Shown one piece after another: positions 25,397 to 34,246 of a stretch of 64,000 nucleotides of DNA. How positions within the stretch are numbered: position 1 is the first letter of the stretch; each line of letters begins with the position of its first letter. The translations under genes and the position numbers were made by a program. Under the pieces are notes generated by a model. It saw only the letters and a program-made list of their open reading frames with translations. It was not told the origin of the DNA and searched no databases. Source of the stretch: Hymenobacter montanus (GTDB lineage: Bacteria; Bacteroidota; Bacteroidia; Cytophagales; Hymenobacteraceae); the NCBI RefSeq assembly GCF_014699115.1, contig NZ_JACXAD010000002.1:124001-188000 (forward strand). Reading direction: 5' to 3'.

Positions 25397-26665
25397 TCAG
25401 CGTTCATTACTCGCCGCCAGCGCCCGACCCGCCAGAAAGCCGGTGGTCCAGGCGGCTTGGAAGTTGAAGCCGCCCGTGATACCGTCGATGTCGAGCACTT
25501 CGCCGGCAAAGTATAAGCCGGGCACGCGGCGGCTCTGCATGGTTTTCAGGTCGACTTCCGCCAGGGAAATGCCACCGCAGGTTACAAACTCTTCTTTGTA
25601 GGTGGTTTTACCGCGGACGGCCAGGGGGCTGCGCAGCAGCAGCTCCAGCAGGCGGTTTTGCGATTTGGCCGGCAAGTCGCTCCACCGCATTTCCGGGGCG
25701 ATGCCGGCTTGTTCGGTCAGGTTGCGCCACAGGCGTTGGGGCAGGCCAAACTGGGGGTTGGAAGCCACTGTTTTCTTGCCGTTCTCCTGGCGAAACTGCT
25801 GCAGCCAGGGCCGCAGGGTTTCTTCGGTAAAGCTGGGAGTCCAATTAATGAGGGCCGTGCCCACGTAGCCGAGCTCATTGAGCCGCCGGGCACCCCAGGC
25901 CGAGAGTTTGAGGACGGCCGGGCCGCTCACGCCCCAGTGGGTCACCAGCAAGGGGCCTTCGTACTGAAGCTTTTCGCCGGCCAGCACTACGCGGGCGTGG
26001 GGCACGCTCACGCCCATCAGCTCGCTCAAAGGCGAATCGGGAACGTTGAAGGTGAAAAGCGAAGGTACCGGCTCGGCAATGGTGTGGCCCAGGGCGCGCA
26101 GCCAGTCATAATTGGCACTCTTGGGGTTACCGCCGGTCGCAACCAGGAGGCCGGAGGCGTGCAGCGTGCTGCCCAGGGCCGCCGCGCCGCTGCCGCTGAG
26201 CTTCAGGATAAAGCCCCCGGTGGGTTCCGGCTGAACCTCGTCGGCACTGGTGTTGAGCAGGATGCGAACGCCGGCTTGCCGGGCAGCGTCTTCCAAGGCC
26301 CGGGCAATGGTTTCGCTGGAGTCGGTGGTGGGAAACATGCGGCCGTCGGCCTCGGTCTTGAGCGGCACGCCGCGCCGGGCAAACCAGGCAATGGTTTCGG
26401 CCACTCCAAATTGCTGAAATGCCGCTTTCAGGTGCTTGCTGCCGCGCGGGTAGTGAGCTACCAGCTGAGACGGGGTATCGCAGGCGTGCGTTACGTTGCA
26501 GCGCCCACCCCCCGAAACTCGAACTTTGCTGAGCAGCTTGCCCGTCTTCTCCACTAAAACAACCTGAACACGCGGGTTGGCCTCGGCACAGCTAATCGCG
26601 CCGAAAAAACCGGCCGCCCCGCCGCCGAGCACGGCCACCAGGGGTTGAGTTGCATCAGTTTTCAC
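25397..26665 (-). CDS. FAD-dependent oxidoreductase, HI0933/YhiN type
   Basis: Flavoprotein of 422 residues. The FAD-binding Rossmann motif AVLGGGAAGFFGAI is at the N-terminus, followed by KVRVSGGGRCNVTHA, a signature of the HI0933/YhiN (BaiN-like) family, and the end GLYFAGEVLDIDGITGGFNFQAAWTTG, which closes the FAD site. Substrates of this family are mostly unknown; BaiN reduces bile-acid intermediates. The start is a GTG at 26665, placed four bases after a consensus -7 box on the minus strand, so the message may be leaderless. Confidence 0.87.
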   Translation of the reverse strand: MKTDATQPLVAVLGGGAAGFFGAISCAEANPRVQVVLVEKTGKLLSKVRVSGGGRCNVTHACDTPSQLVAHYPRGSKHLKAAFQQFGVAETIAWFARRGVPLKTEADGRMFPTTDSSETIARALEDAARQAGVRILLNTSADEVQPEPTGGFILKLSGSGAAALGSTLHASGLLVATGGNPKSANYDWLRALGHTIAEPVPSLFTFNVPDSPLSELMGVSVPHARVVLAGEKLQYEGPLLVTHWGVSGPAVLKLSAWGARRLNELGYVGTALINWTPSFTEETLRPWLQQFRQENGKKTVASNPQFGLPQRLWRNLTEQAGIAPEMRWSDLPAKSQNRLLELLLRSPLAVRGKTTYKEEFVTCGGISLAEVDLKTMQSRRVPGLYFAGEVLDIDGITGGFNFQAAWTTGFLAGRALAASNER

Positions 26666-26669
26666 CCGG

Positions 26670-26677
26670 CAAAGGTA
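26670..26677 (-). promoter_or_regulatory. -7 box immediately before the FAD enzyme start
   Basis: TACCTTTG on the minus strand is followed by four bases and then the GTG start codon. No TTG is visible at -33. Its position predicts a transcript beginning at or next to the start codon. Confidence 0.5.
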
Positions 26678-26701
26678 CGGCCGCCGGGGGCCGCCGATGG
26701 C

Positions 26702-27580
26702 TTAGCAGTGCGCCAGGGCGGCTAACACGTCGTCGTGCTGAAATTGGTAAGGTAGGATGCTGCGCACCAAGCTGCTGTCGATGGTTTTGCCACTGACCCC
26801 GGGTTCGTCCTTGAACGTGGGCGGCTCCAGGCCGAGGTGCTGCGCCGCTGTCGGGTAAAAGTCGCGTCGCAGCGGGTGTTGCTCGGCGCATACGTTCAGG
26901 GTGTACCCCCACGCGTTGTGCTCGATAATGGCCAACAGCACGCCCACCACGTCGGTCAGGTGTACCAGGTTGACGGGGGCATTGCCTTGGGCCAGCTCGC
27001 GGCGGCCCGCTAGGAAGCGGCCCGGGGCCCGGTCGGGGCCAATAAGGCCGCCCAGGCGCACTACGGTGCTTTTCCACTGCCCGTAGCGGGGCACGAAATG
27101 CCCCTCGGCCCGGAGCACGTCGGAGGCCGCGTCGCGCGTGCTCACGGCATCGGTTTCGCGCATCAGGCGGGGCTCGTTGGGGTACACGCTGGTGGAGCTC
27201 ACGAAGAGCACATGCGGGGTGCCGGCGGCGGCTACGGCCCGGTGCACGGGCCGCAACAGGTTAGGGTAAGCCCCGGTAGCGGCGGCCCGGGGTGGCACGT
27301 TCAGCACCAGCACATCGGCAATGCGCAGCAGTTGCTGTAGCAATTCGTCGGACGCCGTGCTAAAATCTGCTCCGAGGCGCAAGAGATAAGGCTCAATGCC
27401 CGCGGCCGTCAGGGCGGGCAGGTTTTCGGGCGAGGTGGTGGTGCCCAGTACGCGGTGCCCCGCGGCTACCAACGAGCGCGCCAAGGCCATGCCCAGCCAC
27501 CCACAGCCAAGTATTAATACGGTTAAGGGTTCCGCTCCCGAAGCAGCGCTCGTGGAGCCCCCGGTGATGGAACTAGTCAT
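26702..27580 (-). CDS. NAD-dependent epimerase/SDR-like protein (YeeZ type)
   Basis: Extended or atypical SDR of 292 residues with the NAD-binding LILGCGWLGMALARSLVAAGH near residue 22, LNVPPRAAATG around 95 and VSSTSVYPNEPRLMRETDA around 127. The catalytic lysine step YxxxK is not evident (the SVYP tyrosine is present), so a reductase or epimerase role is not certain. YeeZ-like proteins are usually annotated as sugar-nucleotide epimerase relatives. It ends 36 bases before the next minus-strand start. Confidence 0.75.
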   Translation of the reverse strand: MTSSITGGSTSAASGAEPLTVLILGCGWLGMALARSLVAAGHRVLGTTTSPENLPALTAAGIEPYLLRLGADFSTASDELLQQLLRIADVLVLNVPPRAAATGAYPNLLRPVHRAVAAAGTPHVLFVSSTSVYPNEPRLMRETDAVSTRDAASDVLRAEGHFVPRYGQWKSTVVRLGGLIGPDRAPGRFLAGRRELAQGNAPVNLVHLTDVVGVLLAIIEHNAWGYTLNVCAEQHPLRRDFYPTAAQHLGLEPPTFKDEPGVSGKTIDSSLVRSILPYQFQHDDVLAALAHC

Positions 27581-27842
27581 GTAAAATCAATGCGTTTGTC
27601 TGCTTAATTAGCACGAAGGTGCGAATAAATTGGGTAACCTATTCCGCAGCCCAAAACCGGGGGCTTTAGCGAACGAGGAAGTATCCAATTATAGGACTTT
27701 GTAGCGCCGTCTCATTGGTGGTTCGCAACCAAAACGAACAATCCGCGCAACCAGCTTGGGGCAGTCAGCAATCGGGCCGACGGAAGTGTACCTTCGGGGC
27801 GCGGATTAAGCCGCGCTTTCCACTTCTACAGTCAAATTTCGC
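27581..27842. other. Divergent intergenic region
   Basis: It lies between divergent genes. A TACCTTCG at 27789-27796 is a plausible -7 box for the plus-strand dehydrogenase, but the TTG at 27756 is about 30 bases away, outside the consensus spacing. No gene or RNA was recognised. Confidence 0.35.
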
Positions 27843-28715
27843 ATGACGACTTCTTTCACCCAACCCATGCTGCGCGACAACGCGCTGGCGGGCAAAACCA
27901 TCATCGTGACCGGGGGCGGTACTGGCCTGGGCCGGGCCATGACCACCTACTTTCTGCAACTGGGGGCCAACGTAACCATAACCAGCCGCAAGCTCGAGGT
28001 ACTGGAAAAAACGGCCGATGAGCTGCGTCAGCAGACGGGTGGTAAAGTGCTGGCTATTGCTTGCGATGTCCGGAAATACGACCAGGTCGAAGCCATGCTC
28101 GAACAAACCATTCAGGAGTTTGGCGCAGTCGACGTGTTGCTCAACAATGCGGCCGGCAACTTCATTAGTCCCACGGAGCGGTTGTCGTCCAAGGCCTTCG
28201 ACGTGATTGTAGACATTGTGCTGCGTGGCTCCTATAACTGCACCCTGGCGGTGGGCAAGCGCTGGATTGCCGACAAAAAGCCGGGCACCATTCTCAACAT
28301 CGTGACCACGTATGCCTCTGTGGGGTCGGCGTACGTGGTGCCCTCGGCCGCCGCTAAGGCGGGGGTACTGGCGATTACCCGCTCACTGGCGGTGGAGTGG
28401 GCCAAATACGGCATTCGTTCGAATGCCATCGCGCCGGGCCCATTCCCGACGGAGGGTGCCTGGAGCCGGCTCTTCCCCGAGCCCGTGGCCAGCAAGCTGG
28501 ATCCCGCCGCGAACGTGCCACTTAAGCGGGTTGGGCAGTTTCAGGAACTAGCCAATCTGGCGGCCTATCTGGTCTCTGATTTTTCGTCGTACGTCAACGG
28601 GGAGGTCGTGACCATCGACGGCGGCGAGTGGCTAAACGGAGCCGGCGAGTTCAACAAGCTGGAAATGCTCACGCCCGAAATGTGGGACCAAATCGAAAAA
28701 ACCATGCGCCGCTGA
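27843..28715 (+). CDS. SDR, 2,4-dienoyl-CoA reductase type
   Basis: SDR of 290 residues with TGGGTGLGRAMTTYFLQLGA (NADPH loop), DVLLNNAAGNFISPTERLS and the distinctive TTYASVGSAYVVPSAAAKAG with AVEWAKYGIRSNAIAPGPF, then LKRVGQFQELANLAAYLVSD. These match the DECR1-like 2,4-dienoyl-CoA reductases of beta-oxidation, in which the catalytic tyrosine sits in the TTYA segment and not in a YxxxK motif. It probably reduces dienoyl-CoA during breakdown of unsaturated fatty acids. Confidence 0.88.
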   Translation: MTTSFTQPMLRDNALAGKTIIVTGGGTGLGRAMTTYFLQLGANVTITSRKLEVLEKTADELRQQTGGKVLAIACDVRKYDQVEAMLEQTIQEFGAVDVLLNNAAGNFISPTERLSSKAFDVIVDIVLRGSYNCTLAVGKRWIADKKPGTILNIVTTYASVGSAYVVPSAAAKAGVLAITRSLAVEWAKYGIRSNAIAPGPFPTEGAWSRLFPEPVASKLDPAANVPLKRVGQFQELANLAAYLVSDFSSYVNGEVVTIDGGEWLNGAGEFNKLEMLTPEMWDQIEKTMRR

Positions 28716-28935
28716 ACCACGGACCACGGATTCGCGCGGATTTTTCGGATTACACGGATTTTGTGGACGACAGTAGCCTGCCTCTTTCCTTAATTTATTT
28801 TAATCAAATGAAAAGCCACTCGTTGAGTGGCTTTTCATTTGTGCCCTCAGCGAGCATGTGCTAACAGGGTACTATCACGCCGTCCACAAAATCCGTGTAA
28901 TCCGAAAAATCCGCGCGAATCCGTGGTCCGTGGTC
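28714..28935. repeat. Nested palindromic element between convergent genes, copy 1
   Basis: Outer arms of about 55 bases (28714-28769 and 28881-28935) are near-perfect reverse complements, built from ACCACGGATT, CGGATTTTTCGGATTACACG and GGATTTTGTGG. In the centre is a hairpin (AAAAGCCACTC, GTT, GAGTGGCTTTT) with an A/T-run on each side. The outer ends touch the stop codons of both flanking genes. The interior matches, in inverse orientation, that of the element at 40335-40632. Probably a mobile or domesticated bidirectional terminator. Confidence 0.85.
28805..28841. terminator. Central bidirectional hairpin of the palindromic element
   Basis: The symmetric stem AAATGAAAAGCCACTC with GAGTGGCTTTTCATTT around a GTT loop gives T-rich ends in both directions, between the convergent dehydrogenase and DUF1571 genes. 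Confidence 0.7.
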
Positions 28936-29803
28936 AGAGTTTGTAGTCCTTGTAGTCTTTGGTGAACTCGGCGAGGGGGATGGGCTGATTGGGAACTACG
29001 TCGAAAAATTCAAATTTTTCGAATAGGCCCTTGTCGTCGTTAACCTGTACCAGCATTGGCAGGTAGGTTTTGGGGTCGATGCATACGACGGTGTAGCGCC
29101 CGTAGGCGTTGGGTACTTGCAGCACCTTGCCCTCCGGAATGGTTTCGCCCACGCTCAAGCCGTTGCGTTCGAAGATGCGAAACTCACCGCACCCGAATCT
29201 TTCGGCCACGCTGGCGATGGTTTCGTTCTTACCGGCTTTGTAGCTTACGTACCGGAACTGCGGAAAATCGGACCGCAGCACGTGGCTGGTGCGGCCTTGT
29301 AAGGTGGTGTCGCCGGTGTAGCGGAACGAGCGGCTGTAGGCGTTATCCTGCCGCAGCCCGGTGCTGCGCAGCAAATCGGAGATGGTGCCGAAGCCGGCCT
29401 GCAGGACCGTATGGTGCTGGTTGCTGCGCATGAGCTTGCCATTGGGGGCCAAGCTCAGCGTTATGTAGGGAAAGCTGGCCGGGTACACCCACGCGTCGCC
29501 CCCATTCTGGCCCGCGAGCCACAGCACCTCGACTCCCTTTTGGTTCTTGATGTAGATCCGCAAGGGGTTGTAGGTGAGCTTCATGATGCTGCGCGCCTGG
29601 TTGATTTTGTTGCCCACCCGCTCTTGGGCCTTTACCGTGCAGCGCAGGGTTTTCAGGTTGGTGATGGCCGTGCTGAGCCGGCTAATGAGTTGTTCGGTGG
29701 TGATGGGAGTCGTCGGCGGAGCCGTGGCGGCTAACAAAGCCAGCGCGCCCACGGGCCAAATGATTCGGAAAGGGGAGGGGAAGGAGGCAAGCAACGCTAC
29801 CAT
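28934..29803 (-). CDS. Secreted DUF1571 protein with a LysM-like insert
   Basis: Protein of 289 residues with an N-terminal hydrophobic signal (FRIIWPVGALALLAATAP). The middle matches DUF1571: RCTVKAQERVGNKINQARSI, LTYNPLRIYIK and a repeated beta pattern as in LolA-like folds. Near residues 195-240 is a LysM-like insert (VSYKAGKNETIASVAERFGC, then GETIPEGKVLQVP), suggesting peptidoglycan binding. The function of DUF1571 is unknown; a periplasmic lipid- or wall-binding role is inferred. Its stop codon lies at the edge of the palindromic element. Confidence 0.8.
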   Translation of the reverse strand: MVALLASFPSPFRIIWPVGALALLAATAPPTTPITTEQLISRLSTAITNLKTLRCTVKAQERVGNKINQARSIMKLTYNPLRIYIKNQKGVEVLWLAGQNGGDAWVYPASFPYITLSLAPNGKLMRSNQHHTVLQAGFGTISDLLRSTGLRQDNAYSRSFRYTGDTTLQGRTSHVLRSDFPQFRYVSYKAGKNETIASVAERFGCGEFRIFERNGLSVGETIPEGKVLQVPNAYGRYTVVCIDPKTYLPMLVQVNDDKGLFEKFEFFDVVPNQPIPLAEFTKDYKDYKL

Positions 29804-29866
29804 AGGTATAATATCGAAGGCTAAGCCGTAGTTTGTAACGTATTAGCTATTGTGGCCCGCAACCAG

Positions 29867-30166
29867 TCAGTTCGGGCTTATGTGCGGGAAGCGCGAAGCG
29901 GTGCTATCAAAAATGAAGAGCTCATTAATTTCCACGTCATGCAGGTAGTGGTAGAGCGGAAATTGCTCCACCACGGCCTGCACTGCCGCCTCGTCGTCTC
30001 CGTTCATGGTTATCCAGCCCCGGCTCCGGCTGCGGTTGATGGCGTAGAATTCAACAATTTTCTCGTTTAGTAGGCGGTTAATAAAATCCCGGTGGCGGGG
30101 TATGAGGGCAATAAACTCATCATCGTAGGCTTCGGGTAGGCGGAGGGTGACGATATACGTAGGCAT
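29867..30166 (-). CDS. Small ferredoxin-like-fold protein (muconolactone isomerase/YCII-like)
   Basis: The ATG at 30166 (MPTYIVTLRLPEAYDDEFIA) is chosen over the longer frame. The 99-residue product has the beta-alpha-beta pattern of dimeric alpha-beta barrel proteins: YIVTLRLP, IPRHRDFINRLLNEK, VEFYAINRSRSRGWITMNGD, AAVQAVVEQFPLYHYL and the end VEINELFIFD. This is the fold of muconolactone isomerase and YCII-like proteins. No catalytic residues can be assigned, so the function is open. Confidence 0.65.
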   Translation of the reverse strand: MPTYIVTLRLPEAYDDEFIALIPRHRDFINRLLNEKIVEFYAINRSRSRGWITMNGDDEAAVQAVVEQFPLYHYLHDVEINELFIFDSTASRFPHISPN

Positions 30167-30344
30167 AGAGGCAAGGCAATACAGAGGCAACTAAAGATAA
30201 AGAATAACGCTGGTTAAAGGTAGAGTTGGCGCGTGTTGTCGGAGTGCGGCCAGTTCATTTCGCGGCGGCGCGGGCCTGGTCCGAAGCAGGGTGGCGCGAG
30301 CGCCGCGCCACCAATGCTCCCCACTGCCACTTGTGCTACTCCTG

Positions 30345-30860
30345 CTAAGAATGACCCAGCTCGGCGACACTAGGCTGGCTGACATCGCCCACCGCGGGCC
30401 GGGCTGCGGCGTCGGGCTCGTCCGTGGCGCTGCTTACCGGGCCGCCGTTTTGCTCCCAGGCCCGAAACCGGGTGATTTCGGTCTGGAACTTGCCGACGAA
30501 CCAGCTCACGAGGCTCAAATCATCCAGGAAGCCGAGTACTGGAATAAAATCGGGAACTAAGTCGAGGGGCGAAAGCACGTAGAGCAACACCGCCAGCCCC
30601 GACACGACGGTGCTGGTAGAAATATCGCGGTACTCGCCCCGAACGAAGCTGCGCACCAGCCGCACCAGGGTGAGGGCCACCTCAAAAAGCTGCTTGAACT
30701 TATTAGTTTCGCTCTTTTTGTCGGCCAGCTTGTCAGCCGCTTCGTTCAGCACGGTGATAACCTTGAAAGGCCGCCCGAGCAACTTGGTCGCGCGGCCCAC
30801 AAAAAGGGAGAACAGGGCGTTCTTAGACAGCTTAAGGCCTTTTTCGGCGAGAGAGGACAT
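30345..30860 (-). CDS. YkvA (DUF1232) family membrane protein
   Basis: The ATG at 30860 (MSSLAEKGLKLSKNALF) is preferred over the open frame to 30944. The 171-residue product carries the DUF1232 signature AVLLYVLSPLDLVPDFIPVL with GFLDDLSLVSWFVGKF, a short hydrophobic hairpin thought to lie in the membrane. The N-terminus is an amphipathic helix-rich region. The family has no established biochemical function. Confidence 0.85.
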   Translation of the reverse strand: MSSLAEKGLKLSKNALFSLFVGRATKLLGRPFKVITVLNEAADKLADKKSETNKFKQLFEVALTLVRLVRSFVRGEYRDISTSTVVSGLAVLLYVLSPLDLVPDFIPVLGFLDDLSLVSWFVGKFQTEITRFRAWEQNGGPVSSATDEPDAAARPAVGDVSQPSVAELGHS

Positions 30861-31006
30861 GGACGAGGGGCTGAAGAGTAATAAGTCGGGCTTTACGCGT
30901 AAGTACCGCCCCGCGTTGTTTAGCGACTGGGCAGCCTGGAGCACGTCCAGCCCGGCGGACTTAACGTTGCGTCGGATGGGCGCAAAGTACGCAAAGAGCC
31001 GTTGCT

Positions 31007-31543
31007 TTAGCGGCTTACCGGCACCCGCAGCGTCACGTCAATCTCTTCGCCAACGACGAAGCCAAAGGCGTTGCCGTTGATGCCGAAGTCTTTGCGGTTC
31101 ACCTTAAACTGGCCGGTGAAGACGCCCTTGCTCCCCTGTTGGCTGAACTGAAATGGAATGGCCACCAGTTTTTTTACGCCGTGCAGGGTCAGTTCGCCGC
31201 GCACCACGTAGCCGCTGCCGGCGCGGGCAAACGCCGTGGACTGGAAGTAAATGTTCGGATACTTCGCCACGTCGAACCAGCTCTCGCCGCGAGCATGCTT
31301 GTCTTTTAGTGAGTTACCCGTCTTAATAGTCGTCGCGTCCACCGCCACGCGCATCGTGGCGCTGGCTAGGTCGGTGGGGTCGTAGGCAACGTTGCCGGTT
31401 AGTCCCGTGAACGTGCCCTCAGCCTTGGTGCCCGCAAATTTGATGGTGTAGCCGGGGTCGAGGTTCCAACTGCTGGTGAGCAGCCCGGCGGCGGGGACGA
31501 GCAGCAGCGCGGCTTTGGCAGCCAAAGGGCGAAGGAAGGACAT
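31007..31543 (-). CDS. Secreted YceI-family lipocalin-like protein
   Basis: Starts are possible at the GTG 31597, ATG 31579 and ATG 31543; the last (MSFLRPLAAKAALLLVPAAG) gives a normal signal peptide and is preferred, with 178 residues. YceI features include SSWNLDPGYTIKFAGTKAEG, AYDPTDLASATMRVAVDATTI, HARGESWFDVAKYPNIYFQS and the end KDFGINGNAFGFVVGEEIDV, the usual YceI strand motifs. The family binds polyisoprenoids in a periplasmic beta barrel, with roles in stress or electron transport. Confidence 0.9.
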   Translation of the reverse strand: MSFLRPLAAKAALLLVPAAGLLTSSWNLDPGYTIKFAGTKAEGTFTGLTGNVAYDPTDLASATMRVAVDATTIKTGNSLKDKHARGESWFDVAKYPNIYFQSTAFARAGSGYVVRGELTLHGVKKLVAIPFQFSQQGSKGVFTGQFKVNRKDFGINGNAFGFVVGEEIDVTLRVPVSR

Positions 31544-31865
31544 AAGCGGGAAAGGAAGAAGTAGGAGAAAAATTGCCATAGCCGGAACCAACCTCACTGG
31601 GCCCTAAGGGCCTACCCGAAAGATACCTGTATCTGTCAAAGCCGTCCTGCCAAACGCAGCCGAAGCCTCTCCACTGCTTCCGCTTCGTCAGGGTAGTTGC
31701 CGCGAAGCGGTAGAGAGGCTTCGATAAGCGGCCACCCGAGGAAGTAAGGTATACCTTATTTTTTGGATGGTACCTGCTATGAGTTAGATAATTATCGCCA
31801 CAATAACTTATAAGGCCTCTGGAGCCAGGCGCCGCGTAATTGTTACTTCCCCGGTGGTGGTAGGG
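31544..31865. other. Intergenic region with a weak inverted repeat
   Basis: No gene. At about 31647-31724 GCCGAAGCCTCTCC and GAGAGGCTTCG can pair across a GC-rich loop that also holds internal CCGCTTCG/CGAAGCGG complements. The sequence around it resembles the CCGTCCTGC/GCCGAAGC repeats near 22101. A nearby AT-rich stretch (31750-31815) may hold a promoter, but no consensus box is clear. Confidence 0.5.
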
Positions 31866-32522
31866 CTAGCGCAACGAGTAGCTCACTCCCAGAGCCGCCA
31901 GGTTGCGGAAGCGGCGGTAGGTGCTGGCGTCGCTCTCGTAGCCAGTCACGATATGGCTCCAGCCCGCGCGCAGGCCCACGCCCTGGGCCAGGGCCACGGC
32001 CAGGTAAAACTCGGAGTTGAGCGAGCCCCGGTCGCGGCTGCCACCCAGCAGCAGGTTGCCGCGGGTGGGGCGCACCTGCCCGGGGGCCGCCGGGATGCTG
32101 CGCTCGGGGCCGAAGCTCAGGCCGGCCGCGTCGAGGTTGAAGCCCAGGCGCACGGGACCAGCCACCCGCGCCCGCAGGTGAAAGGCCGCGTTGAGGGAAT
32201 AAAGGCGCGGGGTCGGTACGTTAATGGTGGGGTCGCCGGGGCCGGTTTGCCGGTCCAGATCGTAGCCATCGTTAAAAAAATAGGAGGCTCGTAAGCCCGC
32301 GCCCACCTCAAACCGGCCGCCCGTGTCTAATCCCCAAAGCCGCCAGGCCGCCGCCGAGGCGTAATTCAGGGTGGGGCCAACGGCCCCCGTCAGGTCGAAA
32401 ACAGTCGCGTGCCGGGCTGCGGGCGGAGCGCTTTGGGCCTGCGCTTCTCGGGGCAGCAGCGCCCACCAACCGCTGAGCACCACCAGCAAGCTTAAGGTCT
32501 TGTACGGTCGGATAGCCATCAT
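31866..32522 (-). CDS. Secreted outer-membrane beta-barrel-like protein
   Basis: Protein of 218 residues with a signal peptide (MMAIRPYKTLSLLVVLSGWW, then ALLPREAQAQ). The mature part alternates hydrophobic and polar residues in strand-like segments with aromatic ends (FEVGAGLRASYFFNDGYDL, LYSLNAAFHLRARVAGP, NSEFYLAVALAQGVGLRAGW) and ends LAALGVSYSLR, typical of small outer-membrane barrels. No precise family is recognised. Start at either ATG (32522 or 32519). Confidence 0.6.
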   Translation of the reverse strand: MMAIRPYKTLSLLVVLSGWWALLPREAQAQSAPPAARHATVFDLTGAVGPTLNYASAAAWRLWGLDTGGRFEVGAGLRASYFFNDGYDLDRQTGPGDPTINVPTPRLYSLNAAFHLRARVAGPVRLGFNLDAAGLSFGPERSIPAAPGQVRPTRGNLLLGGSRDRGSLNSEFYLAVALAQGVGLRAGWSHIVTGYESDASTYRRFRNLAALGVSYSLR

Positions 32523-32916
32523 TTTAAAAGTTAAGAACTGGTTAGTTGCTGAGGTAAATTAAATTTGGGCACGAGCAAGCCGACGGTCACCGTAGAGGAA
32601 TACAGTCAGTTTTAGGTAGTCAGCCCAGTAGTGGTGAAGGGTACGGAAGCTTACCTGGGCCGCTGATAGCTCACGCCTACCCGCCCCGGCGGCACTGATT
32701 ACAGCCCGCCGCAGCAATGCTCTGGCAGGAAGTAGACCTGGTTAGAGCAACCCAAGGTGGCTCTGGGCTGGGGAATCGAGTACTAGCACCGGCGCCTGAA
32801 ATAGCGCCACAGTGCGGAAAAAGTCCAGGGATGTGCCTGTATGCACTCACATCGGCTGTGCCCCTGCACTTTTCGCGCCTCGAAGTTAGCCCCTTTGGAC
32901 AAGGGTAGGGAGACGC
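32523..32916. other. Intergenic region without a recognisable gene
   Basis: Of 394 bases, the only open frame of any length (32717-32908, plus strand) has no domain, signal or start context and is not called. No repeat, terminator or promoter stands out. Confidence 0.5.
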
Positions 32917-34107
32917 TTATCGCTCAAATAGCGGCGTGGTTCCCCCCACCCAGTCTTTGTTCTTGTTGAAATCAACGCCAATCATCTCTCCGCGGCTCAG
33001 CCGGCTCAGGCCACAAAGCAGGCGCGGCCGTGCTTGGCTGGGCGGCCAGATGTAAAGCAGGCGTATTTCGCACTTCACCAAGCCATCGGGCGACTGCACC
33101 ACGGGTTCGTACTGCACTTTGCGTTGCAATAAGTAGTGGTGCTTATCGGGCAGCGCCTCGAGGTCGGCGGTGGTCACGTGGAGGCGTACGCCCGCGCCGG
33201 CAAACGAAAACAGGGGCTTGAGAACGTAGTTTTCTAAGTCGGCGGGGTAGGTGGCCAGCTCGTGTAAGAAATAGCTGGGCGGCACAAACGGCCCGCTGAG
33301 CAAGGGCAGCGTGAACTTACTCACGCGGAAAAACCAATTGGGGTGGCCTACCCAGGTAACGTCGACGTCGTCGGTCAGCCGAAACTCGCCCGGCAAGTCC
33401 GGGTAGCGCGCTAATTCGTCGAAGATAACCCGGTTGTAAATGCGCTTGATGGGTATCTGGCGGCCCTCTTTTTCATAAAATAATTGGCGCCCGTTTTTAC
33501 GCACTTTAGTCAGACAAACCGCCTCGATGTCCCAGAGTTTTTTGGTCAGGGCAAAATCAATTCGGGTCTTTTGCCGCTCCGGGAAAAGCTCCAGTAAAAT
33601 CACGTTCTCGGGAGCTTCGCCGCCGAGTAAGAGCTGGCGCATCTCGGCCCGGTAGTCCGCTGCGGATGGGGTTTCCAGGAATGCCGAAACGGTATCGGGA
33701 ATGGGAAAATGCTGCCTGAAAACTTCGGGGAGCCAGGATTGGAAAGCGTAAAGTGAGGGGAAGCCCTGCATCTCAATCAGCTGCGGCTCCAGCTCCCCGT
33801 TGCTATCGCGGCAAACGGCAAAATCAAATGTCAAAAACTCCGGTCGTCCTTCCGCGCCCGGCACGCGCTGCCCGGGCGGAATGGCGGCTTCCGTTAGTTG
33901 CGTGAAATTATCTTGCTGGATAACATCCACGATGCTCTTCCCCGCCCGGATTAGTTTGTCGCGCAATACGGCCGGGATAAACACGGGCGTTTCGGCTAAT
34001 CGGAAATCCAGCTGCCCCGGTAGTTGCTGCTCAATGGCGGCCAGCATCTCCTGATAACGCTCGTTGCTGAACGCGGCATTGTACGTGTGACGTAGTTCGG
34101 GAATCAT
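32917..34107 (-). CDS. ATP-grasp-like ligase, glutathionylspermidine-synthase-like
   Basis: The ATG at 34107 (MIPELRHTYNAAF) gives 396 residues. Two blocks suggest a permuted or divergent ATP-grasp enzyme: DFAVCRDSNGELEPQLIEMQ near residue 95-114, like the acid-rich loop of glutathionylspermidine-synthase-type ligases, and the C-terminal ENYVLKPLFSFAGAGV (Lys297 plus a glycine-rich loop), LLQRKVQYEP, KCEIRLLYIW (Glu347) and DFNKNKDWVGG (Asn381). Such enzymes form amide bonds through an acyl-phosphate. It closes a run of minus-strand genes for two ligases, an amidotransferase and a hydrolase. The substrate cannot be read from the sequence. Confidence 0.6.
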   Translation of the reverse strand: MIPELRHTYNAAFSNERYQEMLAAIEQQLPGQLDFRLAETPVFIPAVLRDKLIRAGKSIVDVIQQDNFTQLTEAAIPPGQRVPGAEGRPEFLTFDFAVCRDSNGELEPQLIEMQGFPSLYAFQSWLPEVFRQHFPIPDTVSAFLETPSAADYRAEMRQLLLGGEAPENVILLELFPERQKTRIDFALTKKLWDIEAVCLTKVRKNGRQLFYEKEGRQIPIKRIYNRVIFDELARYPDLPGEFRLTDDVDVTWVGHPNWFFRVSKFTLPLLSGPFVPPSYFLHELATYPADLENYVLKPLFSFAGAGVRLHVTTADLEALPDKHHYLLQRKVQYEPVVQSPDGLVKCEIRLLYIWPPSQARPRLLCGLSRLSRGEMIGVDFNKNKDWVGGTTPLFER

Positions 34108-34246
34108 AGAAGGGAATGGGCCGACGAAACCCAAGTAGATAAGGGTGAAGAGCTTATGAGAGAGAACCGTTGGAAAGGAGGCCGGCGACGCTTGTCCAAG
34201 CCGCGCCCCTAATTATTCGCAGGGTTGCTTAGATGAACGCGGTTGC

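Noticed and set aside
32717..32908. Plus-strand frame in an intergenic gap
   Set aside because: No recognisable features; codon composition unlike genes nearby.
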